Counted from the stretch's first letter, positions 22,625-35,407 are shown. The stretch is DNA of 64,000 nucleotides from Macropodus opercularis (GCA_030770545.1 CM061106.1:7865001-7929000), one strand, 5' to 3'. A program made the numbers and translations. Notes: generated by a model not told the origin, from the sequence alone.

Positions 22625-23413
22625 TTGCTTAAGGCGTCTCAGGCTACATACTGGTTGACAAAAAGTGGCGTTTGGGCACATTAGACTAGAAATGTGTGTT
22701 ATTGTTGAGGATCGACTGCAGGATATGGAGACGTCTTTATCGATCTTAATGTTGAAATGTAGACCTACTGAAATAAGGTCATTAAATGGGAATTTATGTG
22801 TAATTTCTTTTCTCTTATTGTCATTCATTCAGTTTCATGGTTGCATACAGACACACTTTAAATAAATGAACTCCACACAACTCTGCTTTACAAAATGCCT
22901 TTATTGCAGGTATTTACAATGTAGTACAGGTATTTATAATGAGCAAAAAGGTTCAGAATGAAAAGATTAATATTCATCAAATTCTTTCAGTAAAAGTTTA
23001 AAAACAATAAAAATAAACACTAAGTCAACCCAGACAGAGATGATGTGTCTTCTATTCTGTCTGCTGACAGATCGTCTCATCTCAGTCACGTTGATTCAGC
23101 ATAAGTGGAATGAAAATATTCAGACGTGTGTCCACACAGAAACATATTAATAGAAGCATTTTATTAAACCCAGAAAACCAAATCTGTGTTTGCTCATATT
23201 TCCTATATTCAGCAACTGTTTCAATGGAAGAAAACATCAGGACACAGTAAACAAATATAAAGTCAAGGAGCAGTTACTTAAAGTTTTACTGAGACACATT
23301 TAATGAAGCTGCTTCAGATTTACCTATAACACAAACATGTCAAAGCCTCTGAGGACATGAGTTCACCTTCCTACAAACCAAACGTTGCTGTGATTGGTCC
23401 ATCATCACTGTGA

Positions 23414-23907
23414 TCAGGTTGATGCTGTGAGCTGCTGCTTCTGTGTGTTTTCTCTGAGCTCCTCTCTCTCAGCCTCCTCTACACTCAGAGCTTTGGCTGC
23501 CTGGATGTGGAGTTTCCCGTCTGGTTCCGTGGAGCAGCTGACGGCTTCAGGGTTCAGTCCTTCAGGCAGATCCAACTCCTGTCTGAACTCCTGCAGTCTG
23601 GCAGGAGTTCAGACAGGAGTCTTTCCCGTCCTCCTGCTTCTTCTCTGTCAGCTTCCTGCCCACCTGCCTGACAGACAGCTGCTCTGTCTGTCCCTCTTCC
23701 TCCAGCTGGTAGGAGACTGGCTGCAGGGCCACACTGCTGTGGAAAGGCTCCGTCTCCTCCAGGATCTGGTGTTGAAGTCTGGAGGTTTCTGTGCAGTAGA
23801 TGCTGCTGGTAGAGCAGAGGTCTGACCTCTGGCCACAGACTGCGTCCAGGACAGCAGACGTCCATGAAGGGACTGAGGGCAGAGCTGAATCCATGAGAGC
23901 ACAGCGT
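23414..23907 (-). pseudogene. HSP30-like small heat-shock protein pseudogene, copy B
   Basis: Same relic as at 6,693-7,179, with the shared frameshift and ACG at the start position. Copy B has a further lesion. At 23,602-23,611 copy A's AGT is replaced by ten bases that complete a palindrome. This shifts the frame after KKQEDGKDS and ends the protein early. The C-terminal coding remnant continues in another frame to 23,414. Confidence 0.75.
23576..23619. repeat. Perfect 18-bp inverted repeat with 8-nt loop
   Basis: The arm CTCCTGTCTGAACTCCTG (23,576-23,593) and its exact reverse complement CAGGAGTTCAGACAGGAG (23,602-23,619) flank the loop CAGTCTGG. Copy A has the left arm and the loop but not the full right arm, so the palindrome arose after the duplication. 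Confidence 0.95.
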
Positions 23908-24289
23908 GTTCAGAGTGTGTTTAGTGCTGGGATGGAACAATGTTCAGCGTCTGTTCACCTCTATGTCTCTGTGTTGCTTTGTGTCTCAGCAGTGGGTCTG
24001 TCCCAGCTTTTCTAGTCTACATGGAGCAGCTTCAGGAACTTTCCTGTCATCACCACAACCTTCCACTGGTTGGTGCTGTTACACAGAAGCCTCAACTTAC
24101 TAGTTCACTCCGGTGTTTGCATCACATTTACAAGTAAATGTCAAGAGAGATTTTAGAAGAGAGACGTAAAGCTGAAAAGATTAATTTGCTATAAACTCAA
24201 CACGATATACATAAACATATTCTGTGAAACAGCTCAAAGTTGCTTCGCTTTAACGTAACGGTCAGAGGTCACTGATGGTTACCATGGAA

Positions 24290-25414
24290 TCTGCTTAATA
24301 GTAAACTGTTCCACCTTAAGCTAAGCTGCATGGTTTCACTTTGCATATTTATTTGCATTTCTTTCCCCATCGCTAAGTAGCAGTGCTGCATATTTACATT
24401 TTAATGTACTGGACATAATCCAGAGATGATAAACTGTAGCAGAGCAGCAGTTTAATTTCATCTCAATTAACTGTATTCATACCTAGAAAGAATAAAATGT
24501 ACCAACAAGACGAGAGTCTGCAGCTCAGATGCTTCCTTCCCCTCAATAATCCAACATCCAGCAAATTAGCTGAGGAAGAAACTCTTTATTGTGAAATGAG
24601 TCTTTAATGGTTTATACATAATTTAAATCAATCATAAAAACTAACATTTTATCCAGAGCATATTTAATTTACATGCAATGACTGTCATTAAACATTAAAT
24701 GTCCATATATACTGGCTCAGAACTTCCCAGACATTTTATCTGAGATGTGCTAGCAACAGCCAGTCAGAATGAAGAGAGAATGAAAAGCTCTGATTGGCTG
24801 TGGGTTTGAGCATCATGTCTTGTTTTTCATCTCATGATACACAAGACTTTGTCTGAGTCCATAGCAACTGATGAAATGCGTAGGATTCCCACGATATACA
24901 GAGAATGTCTGCAAAAAAATATTCAAATGTCCCATACAACAACCTGTATTATAGCGAGGGAGCGATAGGTGAACCGTGACATAGCTGAATATTACTGTAC
25001 TGCTGTTGAAACACAAGCCAAAAGTCACGTCTGATTTTCAGTCACTTTTAGAAAAAACATTTTTTATACAAACAATTGTTGAGAAAAACAAACAGGCTTA
25101 CGAATGTAGTCCTAAAAGTCAAATTATATTTACTAGAGTAAAAAAGAAATATTATCATTGAGAAACACAGGTTTCTGCAAAATGGCAAATTTATAACAAA
25201 ACACAGAAAACAAGGCTGTCAAAAACATTTCATTTAAGGCAAAGCATCTTACTTTCTTCATAACTAAGATTAACCTCTAGTCTGAAACTGTTGATGCTGT
25301 GCTGCTGGATATGATGTTAGCAGATGTCTTTCCACTGTTTGAAAGTTTCTATGCAGTGTGAATACGCTGGTGGCATTTTGGGATGGAGGATGTAGAGAAG
25401 GTTTTACCATAACT
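24290..25414. other. 3' flank of the zinc-finger gene
   Basis: No gene seen. The AT-rich sequence is probably the 3' UTR and downstream region of the minus-strand zinc-finger gene. A minus-strand AATAAA occurs near 24,590. Confidence 0.4.
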
Positions 25415-28400
25415 TTAACATGAATTAGGGTCTTCTCCAATATGAATACATTGGTGGGTGTTTAGGCTGGATGAATAAGAAAACGTTTTTCCACACTTTT
25501 CACACCAGTAAGGTTTCTCTCCAGTGTGAACCCGTTTATGTGTCAGTAAGCTGCTGAGCCGAGTGAACGCTTTTCCACACTTCTCGCACCAGTGAGGTTT
25601 CTCTCCAGTGTGAAGCCGGTGGTGGCTCACTAAGTGACTGTGATGTGAGAACGCTTTCCCACACTGTTCACAAGAGTAAGGTTTCTCTCCAGTGTGAATA
25701 TGTTGGTGTGTTTTTAAGTTACTAAGCAAAGAGAAAGCCTTTCCACACTGTTCACACCAGTAAGGTTTCTCTCCAGTGTGAACCCGTTGATGCCTCAGTA
25801 AGTGACTGCGGTTACAGAACGCTTTTCCGCACTGATCACAAGAGTGAGGTTTCTCTCCACTGTGAACCCGGTGGTGGCTCACTAAGTGACTGTGATGTGA
25901 GAACGCTTTCCCACACTGTTCACAAGAGTAAGGTTTCTCTCCAGTGTGAATACGAAGGTGTATCTTTAAGGTACTGGGCAAAGAGAAGGCCTTTCCACAC
26001 TGTTCACATGAGTGAGGTTTCTCTCCAGTGTGAACCCGTTGATGTCTCAGTAAGTGACTGCGGTGACAGAATGCTTTTCCGCACTGATCACAAGAGTGAG
26101 GTTTCTCTCCAGTGTGAATACGACAGTGGAGTTTCAGAGAGCCTGGCTTGTGGAAAGCTGCTCCACATTCGTTGCAGGTGTACGGTTTTTCTCCTGTATG
26201 AATCTGCTGATGGGTCTTTAGGTTACTTCTTGTAGTGAAAGCTTTTCCACACTGGTCACAGCTGTATGGTTTATCTCCAGAGTGAACCTTCTGATGCTTC
26301 TTTAGCTCTGATGGTCTGGTGAAGGCTTGGTCACATTGCTGACAGAGATGCAGCCTTGAAGTCCTTCTTCCTCTGGGTTTCTACAGTGAAAGATATAGAA
26401 GAGGAGAAAATGAGTGCACATGCTCAGCGTCATATCCAGAGGTTGAATCAGACGTATGAGCGCTGTCAGCATTGCTGCAGAGGTTAAAGGTGTGGGGGGT
26501 CAGCCTGTCAGTGCTCAGACCATACACTACATCACATTGGTCTGCAGGGCTGTCGTCCCAGAAGGAAGCCTCTTCCAAGAAGAAAAGCAGACTAAGGACA
26601 TGGATTACTGGAACCATGTCCTGTGGTCTGATGAGACCAGGATCAAATTTATTTGGTTCAGATGCTGTCAGGCGTGTGTGGCAGAAACCAGGTGAGGAGT
26701 ACAAAGAAAAGTGTGTCTTACTTACAGTCAAGCATGGTGGTGGGAGTGTCATGGTTTGGGGCTGTATGAGTGCTGCTGGCACTGGGGAGCTACAGTTCAT
26801 TGAGGGAACCATGAATGCTAACATGTACTGTGACATACTGAAGCAGAACATGATCCCCTCCCTTCAAAGACTGAGCCGCAGGGCAGTATTCCAACATGAT
26901 AACGACCCCAAACAAATGACCACTGCTCTGCTAAAGGAACTCAGGGTAAAGGTGAGGGATGTGTGTGCATGCATGTTTCCAGAACTAAACCCTATTGAGT
27001 ATCTGTGGGGCATCCTCAAATGAAGGGTGAAGGAGTGCAAGGTCTCTAACACCCACCAGCTCCATGATGTTGTCATGGAGGAGTGGAAGAGGATTCCAGT
27101 AGCAACCTGAGAAGCTCTGGTGAATCCATGCCCAAGAGGGTTAAGGCGGCACAAAATATTGACACTTTGGAACCAATTTGGACATTGTCACTTAGGGGTG
27201 TACTCACTTTTGTTGCCAGAGGTTTAGACATTAATGGCTGCGCACAGCAAATTTACACTGTTACATATAGGAGCTACACACCAGAATTGAATTCTGGGAG
27301 TTGACACGATTTGGTATCACTTTAGTAGAATGTGCCAGGTGACTATCCTGACTATTAGGCCAGTGTTAGGTCTGTTATCTATTAATGTCAGTTTCTTTTT
27401 CTCTCCTAGTTTGTCACAGTCACTGTAATGCAGAAAACTAAAACAAGTCTACAATGAGAACTAGTAATAATAGTGTGGGGTGACTGTGACCATGGTGACG
27501 AGTTTAATGGGATAGAAGTCATTGTCCTCTGTGACATCAAATGACTTTCTCTGTGAAGGTGTTTTACTGCTGCACTATAATGTCAACGAGGATCAAATTA
27601 CATTGTGATGGTAATAATGTACAGAAGCAGGTTAAGATCTAAACATTAATATTTATTATTGTTCTGTTTCTTTTTTTATTTTATTTTTCTATGTGTCATT
27701 ACTGTCTTATATACTGGAAGCTATGACACCAAAACAAATTGTTTGTATGCAAAAACCTACTTGGCAATAAAACTCTTTCTGATTTATGATTACATAATAA
27801 TTAGATGTGAAGTGTATAAATACCTCAAGTTGAGGTAATGTGCAATGTTCACACAAAGCATAACATTATGTGCAAAAGATAAAGATTCATATTTATTATA
27901 AAAACATACTTGGCAATAAAATTCTCTGATTCTGATCATAATTAGATGTAAAGTTTACAAATACCTCAAGTTGAAAAACAATGTGCAAGAATGTTCATAT
28001 GTTCACACAAAGGAAAACATTGTGTGAAAAATACTTTGTTAATAGTTGCATTTAAATTGTATATATAGATACTAGCAGCACTGTAAATGGAAATCATAGA
28101 GCTATAACCTAGAATAACTCCATATACACTAACTCCTCCAAGACCAGGGCCTCCCACTACAAACTGGGTTTTCCTTTGAATTTATTCATCATTTCTATTG
28201 TGGTGAATATTTAATATTACATACACAGCAAAACTGCTGAATAGCAGCATAAGAGACATGGCAACAGGTGAACTAAGTCATTTGAAGGACCTGAGATAGA
28301 AATTAACTCCATTCATACCTGAGCTTCCTACAAACAGTGAAAGGGGAAGAAAAGCACAACAATCCTGTGACTCAGCATTTTCCGCTGACCTGGATATTTA

Positions 28401-28999
28401 AATGAGCTTCCTCATGTTTTAACTGATACATTTATCTCTTTGTTGAAGCTCGTTCTTCTTTTCTGTCCTGTTCAAGCTGCATCAACCAGATTTCGCTGCT
28501 ACATCGTTGGACGTCTGTTCTAATGTTTCCTCTGGGATCATCACTGTTTAGTCAAAGCTTTTCCAGCCACACTCGTTTGCTGGGTTTTCACTAAAGCATC
28601 GGGGAAAAGCCGCCATGTTGGCTCCCACCACGTCTGCAGCCCGACAAAGACTAAACTGCTTCCTGGGTTTGACACCAACCACTTTGTTCTGGTGACAGAC
28701 GGAGCCTGAGGCTCATGTTCAGGCTTTTAGTGTCGCTATGAGCCACTTTTAGCGGTGAACTGATCAGCACCGACCTGTTGGTCTGTGGCTCCATCGTGGT
28801 CGTTGTCCTGCTGCTCCTTCATTCTAGTGGATCGGTCCTGCTCGGTTAAACTCGGGTCCTGCTGTTCCTCCTTAATTCCACTAATGGATTCGTCCTGCTC
28901 TGTACAACTTGGGTTCAGCTTCTCCATATCGCTCTTGGTCTGGTATTGATAAATGTCCACATCCTCTACTTTCAGTTCCAACTTGTACTGATCCACCAT
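25415..28999 (-). CDS. C2H2 zinc-finger protein with 11 fingers
   Basis: Two-exon model of 396 residues. Exon 1, 28,999-28,775, starts with MVDQYKLELKVEDVDIYQYQ. It is acidic and rich in KEEQQDPSLTEQD-type repeats, as is usual for fish poly-zinc-finger genes, with no KRAB, BTB or SCAN domain. Exon 2, 26,380-25,415, encodes 11 tandem C-X2-C-X12-H-X3-H fingers joined by TGEKP linkers (the first linker is SGDKP). Both junctions are phase 0 (CAG|GTCGGT donor; CACTGTAG|AAACCC acceptor). The ATG lies ten bases after a CCACAG acceptor, so a non-coding exon is expected upstream. Fingers 4 and 7 and fingers 6 and 9 are near-copies, showing internal duplication. It probably acts as a nuclear sequence-specific DNA-binding regulator; the target is unknown. 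The exon 1 donor is the least certain point. Confidence 0.75.
26450..27300 (+). mobile_element. Tc1/mariner transposon relic in the zinc-finger intron
   Basis: The plus strand encodes Tc1 transposase pieces. VLWSDETRIKF (first catalytic Asp) is in one frame; KHGGGSVMVWGCMSA, FQHDNDPKQM and LNPIEYLWGILK (remaining DDE residues) are in another, so it is frameshifted. A Tc1-like right-end motif, TGTACTCACTTTTGTTGCCA, occurs near 27,200. The 5' third and the inverted repeats are missing. It lies antisense inside the intron. Confidence 0.75.
28610..28620 (+). promoter_or_regulatory. YY1-like motif near the zinc-finger exon 1
   Basis: CCGCCATGTTG matches the YY1 core that is often found at vertebrate transcription starts. 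It lies inside the zinc-finger intron, 3' of coding exon 1 on the minus strand, so it would mark an alternative start or a divergent transcript rather than the main promoter. Confidence 0.25.
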
Positions 29000-29409
29000 G
29001 GTCCTGGTTGCTGTGGAGAGAAATTAAAGGGAAACTGATGAACAGACCAAAAGTAAAGTTGTCCTGCATAGGAAATCTCTGAGTGTAGCTGTATCTCAAA
29101 ATAGATCAAAGGCATCGTCTCTGGTCTCCATCTGATGCATCCTGCAAAGTCCAAAACATAAAGATGGAAACTGGTGAGTTGAAAGTTTTCCTTCTCATAC
29201 ATCTGCAGAAATTGTTCATCATCTATAATATGGCATCAAACTCTCACAGAGACGTCTGTGACTGTATAAAGTACACGTAGTGCTGTGTCGTGGGAAACAG
29301 TAAAGGTAAATATATACATGTATTTCCTGAAGGATAGTATGAGTCAGTATTAAAATTAGAAAATAACTTAATAAAGTAGGAAGGGAAACAAAACTAAAGC
29401 AAGATGTGG

Positions 29410-29715
29410 AGATTCTCAGTCATCCAGGTGACGTTGTCTGAAAGTTGATTCATGGCAACTGGACGACTTCTTTTTGTAGAAACGAGCGGAAAACATTCCC
29501 ACTTCCACTGAGGCAAGAAAGAGGAAAACATGCATCTAAGGACAGCTCTCAGGACCCGTGGCCCCAGATGGGCCTTCAGCAAGGCTGCGTCTCAGCCCAG
29601 GAAAAGGAACAGAACAGCCTGAGACTAGAGCCAACGGAAGAACCTGGTTATTCTTTACATGGCCAGAGTTTTAGAAAAGCTCAAAAGGATTTTTGAAAAC
29701 CAAAACAGCCATTAG
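29410..29715 (+). mobile_element. Penelope-like element fragment
   Basis: The plus strand, across frames, reads pieces matching the element at 20,113-21,294: MHLRTALRTRG, RWAFSKAA, NLVILYMARVLEKLKRIFEN. Upstream, GTTGATTCATGGCAACTGGA is similar to the 3' end at 19,880. The copy is short, frameshifted and internally deleted, and the two pieces face opposite ways, so it is a rearranged dead fragment. Confidence 0.6.
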
Positions 29716-29729
29716 ACAACGTCATGAGA

Positions 29730-31500
29730 AGAAACCACAGCAACAACCACCACCACAGTCCACTTAGCTAAACACCAGACCTCCATCAACCACCACAACT
29801 CAAACGTCCAATCAACAACACCGTGTTCCACTACCACAGTCACAGCTACAGAGAAAGAAGAAGAAGAAGAAAGAGGAAAAGTCCTACATGGGGAGAAAGG
29901 AGACAAGGTCATAGAGCAGGATGGAGAGAGAGACTGTTGGTGTAGGAAACCTGGAGACTGAGCACTAGAAGATTTAACTGAGAGATAAATGCTGACACTT
30001 CTGAAAGACGTCACAAGAGCCAGGACTGTCCAGACAAAACAGAGCAGCAGGAGAAGGAAGGAACCACACTGACACACACAGCAATGAAGACACACTCACA
30101 CACACATGCACTGACACTGACTGCTCTGCTACCAGCAAAGAAGAACGCTGCTCTGTGCTGACACTGACATGATGACACTGCTATGAATAGAAGCGTTAGA
30201 AGCCAAGTTCACACCACAACAAACATTCAGGACCATAATCACAACTTTCCACAATATGTTTAACAGTGAATAGTGGAAATCAGATTTTTATGATGGACGG
30301 TGTTGCAACAAGATCATTACTAGGACATATTTAACTGCAAGTTTAGACGCATGTGAATCCAGACTCGCATGGAACAGCCAAGTTCTGGTTGGAAGCCTTA
30401 GCCTGAAACAACATCTGATATACGTTTGTCTTGTGTTTATTGGGGGAATCTGACAGAAGGCGATCGCAGCCTGAGTCATTTCTATGCGAATGATTTATCC
30501 ATTGTCCTTCTCATCCTTGTCTGAGCCACCACAGTTTTAGTTCATAAAGAAATGCTGTCATACAGCAAAGCGAGCATTCGCTGCATATGTAGAACCAGAG
30601 CAGATGAATCAGTGAGCGAAGCTACTCGCTCCTCCGCTTCCACCTCACGTTCAAAGTGGACTCGTTCACACAAACACGAACAGTGGAATTAAACCCATGA
30701 TGTGATAAAACGGTACCAGCGGCTGTAAAGAGGAACCTACCGCTGCTACTGTAGCAAACGGAGACGCACTAAAACCAGTAACGTTGTCGTGACTGCAAGT
30801 CAAAGTGGTCACAAGTTGATTTGGTGCCGCTGCTCAGAAAGACCGAGAGTCTGATGTTAAATGGGTTCAACGCATGATGGTGAGACATGAGCCTCCTATG
30901 GTTCAGCGGTTTAGAATCATGATTAATGGTCTTCGTGATTTTCTTACCGTCGCAGCGAGATCGAATCCCGAATTGAGGATTCTGTTAATTTCACAAAATG
31001 ACTCAGAATATTTTTAGAATAAACGATGCTTATTACACCCAAACAAGGCTTCAAAGACAAAACGGAGAGGTTTGATGTTTTATTGACAACAGATCGCAGG
31101 GATTCAGAGCAGACTGACTCAGTCCTGATTCTGTTTTAGCCACTTCCGTGATACGAGCGACTTTCAGGCTGCGTCAGATTATTTCTGGTAAAACTCTAAA
31201 GATTGTTAACAGCAGTTAGATTATGGCGTAAACACAATAAAACACCCGACAAGGCAGCGACTACGACTAACAGGCTCCTTCAAACATCTGCCGTAACTAC
31301 GAGCAATCAGTGCGGCATCCAGAAGTCGGTCACCAGTTAACGTGGTCACTCGTTAATACGGAACACCAGGAACAAAGACAACAGTACTGTCTGCTCCTAA
31401 ACAACACTAAGAACTAACACTACTGAATAGTCCACAACACACTACAACACGGTACCAGAGCATCCGCTACAAAGCACATCTCTACTAAATAAAACGACCC
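29730..31500. other. Non-coding stretch upstream of the zinc-finger gene
   Basis: Contains an AC-rich low-complexity block (about 29,730-29,830) and a short GAA-rich run (29,850-29,880). No convincing gene. A minus frame at 29,712-30,095 is simple-sequence in character. Confidence 0.4.
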
Positions 31501-31801
31501 GTGGGTTTGGGTCGGAGCGACCTACGAGCTTTGTAGCTAACTGCTGTAAGCTAAGCTACTGCTACTGACCAAAAGCTACTTCCGCAAACAGAGACTCCGT
31601 GTCCCAACATACCGCACAACCTCGAGCGAAGAAAACTCCTTCCAACCACTCGTTCATGTTTAATAATGGACTTATCTGAACACTTACACCGTCACTGCCC
31701 ATTGATTCCCGTCGTGGCGGTAGGTGCTTAAACGTACGATGTCGCAGGAGGATGACGTCACGTGTGCGACTTGTTTTCTGGCGAGCGCTGCCATCAGCCA
31801 T
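31500..31801 (-). promoter_or_regulatory. CpG-rich promoter-like patch with CRE and E-box
   Basis: CpG density is visibly higher than in surrounding DNA. TGACGTCA (CRE, 31,753-31,760) overlaps CACGTG (E-box, 31,759-31,764). A minus frame of 79 codons starts with ATG at 31,801 but has no recognisable domain. This could be the promoter and first exon region of the zinc-finger gene 2.7 kb away, or a bidirectional promoter. Confidence 0.35.
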
Positions 31802-31819
31802 AGAGCTACAGCGCCACTC

Positions 31820-34260
31820 GCTGGATAATGTGAGGAACTACTCTTTACTCGCCAGAGAGAATTGAAACCTCTTCATTTAGAATCAACAGCCTTTGCTTCT
31901 ATTTCCTTGTTTTTCTGACGCGGCTACGTTTATATATTTATACTGTAGAATCAGTTTGATTTTACTGAGCATCATTCAATACAAACCCAGTGGATGCAGA
32001 GTAAAGTTGTCCTGCAGGAGAAGGGGGTGGTGGTGAGGAGGGAGTTTAACAGGGACACACTCACCTTCTAATGTTTCATTAGAGGCAGCATCACTGAACA
32101 ACAGCCCACAGACAATGAGCACAGTCCACAATAATAATTACAAATTGTTTTTCTTTTAAAGTTTTACTTTAAGCTTTCATGTTGTCCTGTGCTATGTGAG
32201 GACGCTGTTCGTTCCCTGACACCTTCAATGAAAAAACCAGAACGTGATCAAATGTGTCACTGACTCACTTTGAATATTAGTTTAAGGTTAGAATTGAAAA
32301 CATAATTTTTTAAGTGATAAGTTTTATTTGCTGATGTGTGTTTATTCTTAATAACATCTGTACGTGACTATATTGAGGTGAGTCGTGTGTATTAATGACC
32401 CGTGGTGTTATTAACGTTGTTACTATGAGGGTATTTCTCCAAGTAGAACTAAGTAAAGCATCACTCAAACATAGTCACTCCCTCATCTTCTGACCCACTT
32501 TGTCCTTGTGAGGCTGTTGGGGCTGGACCCATCCCGGCTGTCGTCTGGGGAGAGGCAGGCTTCACCCTGGACAGGTCACCAGTCCATCACAAGGTTCACT
32601 CTAATATGGTGAAAGTTAATTCAGTTTCTACGCTCGACAATACACCACACGTCAACAACCTGTATTTTCAGCTTCCTTTATTCATCCTGATGAAATTATA
32701 ATGGACACGATAGCAACACAGCAGAGTTTGAGCGTTTCCAGCTTCAAATCTGTCGTCTTCAGTCTCAGGTCAGTGCAGCGTAGTGAAAGGCGTCATATCG
32801 CTGGTGGGGGAGGTTAGAAGAAGGATTTGATTGAGAGCGATCACTGCCTGGTGATAATCAGGCTGGATCACTGTTGATCCCTGGGAAAGCTCGCAGACGG
32901 AGTGGAGACGGCTGAAGCTGTTGGGTGGCTTGATATTTCTCTGGTGCTTTGTTGATGCTAAGCGTATTGTGTCTCTTCATGGTACTGGAACCAGGTGGTC
33001 AGGCCCCTTTAGCCGATGCAGAGCCACCCGCTGTACAGTAGGTCTGCTGCAGCCTTATTTCACTGGTTACCTGGAAGGTCCTACTTCAGCAGCTACTACT
33101 TCAGATGAGGGGAAGCACAAAGGGAACTGGTTCTCCCAGCTCCTCACTGACTGAACACCTGATCCAGGTAATGAGCAGAGAGCTGACGACTAGGGTAGGA
33201 AAGCCCAGCTCTACTCTCACATCTCAGTGATGGGAATCCTCCTGACTCACTCACTCACAAGTTCTCAGTGTCTACTAGTCTGATCCATTTACTGCCTGTG
33301 ACAGTTCAGCACTGATCTGATCACACGTCTCTGACACACGTTTCATTACATCTTAACTCTACTGTGTTGTGGAAGCTCTTTATAGTGTTATAGTATATTA
33401 AATATAAATGTGCTGCACCATCATCCCAGACAAAAGGGCTGAATGAACACATCTCAATCAACTAAAGAGCCATTGATGACAACGTGTTATGATGTAGAAC
33501 TGATCAGCTCACATGAGCATCACTGTTAATAAACTTCTATTATTAGGTTCTATTAACTACATGAATATATCACAGCTGAGTTATTACTTCATCTAATGCA
33601 AAGTGGATAATTAACACTTTACTGATCAGAGGGAAAATAAAAGCACCAGACACCAGAACCAATAAATCTACAGCGTAGTCCTCACGCGTTGCAGCGTTCT
33701 TCTTTCTTCTCTCTCCATCTTCCTTTTAATCTCTTCTCTTCTCTGTCGACCTTTCTGCTGTTTTCCTCACACCTCTCATCCTCCTCTCGTACCTTCTCTC
33801 TCTTCTCTTTCTAGTTCCAGCTCTTTCTGGCTGATCTTCCTTATCTTTCATCCTCCTTCTCCCTCCTCTCTCTCATCTCATTCCTTTATCTTATTAAACT
33901 TTCTTGCTTCTTCCAGATAAAACCAGATGTTTTCATTATTTCCTCTTTGTTTTCTCCTCTACTGGCATCACTTCATCATCTTCATCTTCATCTCTATCCT
34001 TCTAATTCTTCTGTTGTTCTACTTCTTTCTCTCTGGTTCACTTCATCTCACTATTCTGATACAACTCATAATATTAAAGGTTATTTATTGAATAAAATTG
34101 AACTGAAACAGTAGCTTCTCGCACTTTATGTCCATACATGTACATACTGTGAATCAATTTTTACTCTTTTTTTTGTGTAATTATTGTAATTCTTTTCTTC
34201 TGACTGTAATTATGCTGCTGCTGGGTCACCAGAATTTCCCCATTTGCGGGATAAATAAAG
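31820..34260. other. Intergenic stretch, repeat fragments, no gene
   Basis: Holds a V-SINE fragment at 32,507-32,592, a pyrimidine-rich low-complexity tract at about 33,690-34,030, and a LINE-type tail (CACCAGAATTTCCCCATTTG) at 34,220-34,262 that runs into the microsatellite. A 77-codon plus frame at 32,921 shows nothing recognisable. Confidence 0.45.
32507..32592 (-). repeat. V-SINE-like fragment
   Basis: GGCTTCACCCTGGACAGGTC and neighbouring bases match, in reverse, the body of the element at 38,690-39,060. Only the 3' half remains. Confidence 0.5.
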
Positions 34261-34262
34261 TC

Positions 34263-34263
<1 letters not shown>

Positions 34264-34340
<77 letters not shown>
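34264..34340. repeat. (TATC)n microsatellite
   Basis: About 19 perfect tetranucleotide units directly follow a LINE/SINE 3' tail, the usual way such arrays are seeded in fish. Confidence 0.95.
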
Positions 34341-34341
<1 letters not shown>

Positions 34342-35407
34342 AACTCCATCTGATCTCACACTTTAAAACCAGTCAACACACAGACTGAAACAGGAGACTA
34401 ATAAAATATGAACCAAACTCACAACAGCTGAACATGTTCATGAACAAATACACAATAATTATCATGAACTAAATAAAATATATAAAAAGAGAGAAGTCAA
34501 ACAATCAGAGCTTCACAGTTTGATCCATGTGATGTGATTGTGAACAGAAACACAGAGATGTGGTCTTTTCTAGGGGCCGACTGCTGAATTGTGCAGCTAC
34601 TATTATCTAGTTAAAGACCATTTAATGTTGTCCATATTACTGATCCATTAATGATTAATGAGCATCACAGAGAGCAGAGCTGTGGGCTCTCAGCTCCACA
34701 ATGATTCACACTGACCAACACACAATAATGGGACTAAAGACAGTTTGTAGCTGCAGCTGAACTCAGAATCCTTAGTTTAATGAGGATTCAAACACAACGT
34801 ACACAACTCAAAGAGCAGAGACACAACATGAACCAGCAGATAAACACAATGAAAACATCTGAGAGCAAAGCTTTGTTTTCCGTGTCACTAGACGTTGGTT
34901 GAGTTTTGCAGTGAAATGCAGTAAATGGTGCATTTAGTTGTTTGTAACTGGCTGAATCAGATGTTTAGTCGTGTGATGTCGTCATATCAACAGCTGTGAG
35001 GTTGTGTCTGTAAATAACAGAGAACATAGAAACTCCATCAACCTGTAGAAAGAGCTTCTAACTGAAACCAGCTTGAGTTGAGCAGTGAGCTGCTGCTTCC
35101 AGTGAGACGAGCAGAGCTATGACTCCATCCTGTCTGATGCTGACTGTCTACCAGGTAAAGCAGCAGGAATTCAGTCAATGTCAGTGGAACAGGTTGGTTT
35201 GTACATGAACCCAACATTCAAACCCTGTTAGGTTTGGATCATTACTGTGGAAATAGAAGCATCACAACATTCACACATCATCTGTTAGTTTGTGTCTGGT
35301 CTGAATGTTGCTTCACTTTCAGCTGGTTCTGATCCTGTAGAGTCCAGTTCTTACAGCGATGGAGGAAAAGCTGTGACTCAGTAGAAGCAGGTTTACTTCC
35401 TCCTCCG

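Larger units (their letters stand above)
16990..24290. repeat. Segmental tandem duplication, copy B
   Basis: Collinear with 1,950-7,480. Differences include the Ig exon (18,716-19,042, absent in copy A), the Penelope-like insertion at 19,874-21,240, and about 130 extra bases near 24,003-24,130 that interrupt alignment after GTGGGTCTGTC. Confidence 0.85.

Noticed and set aside
30890..30985. tRNA-like sequence with A-box (TGGTTCAGCGG) and B-box (GATCGAATCC)
   Set aside because: The spacing is too long for a normal tRNA and the T and acceptor stems do not pair by eye. At most it is a decayed tRNA-derived SINE.
31562..31801. 79-codon minus-strand frame with ATG in the CpG-rich patch
   Set aside because: No recognisable domain and no obvious in-phase donor; kept only as part of a promoter-like region.
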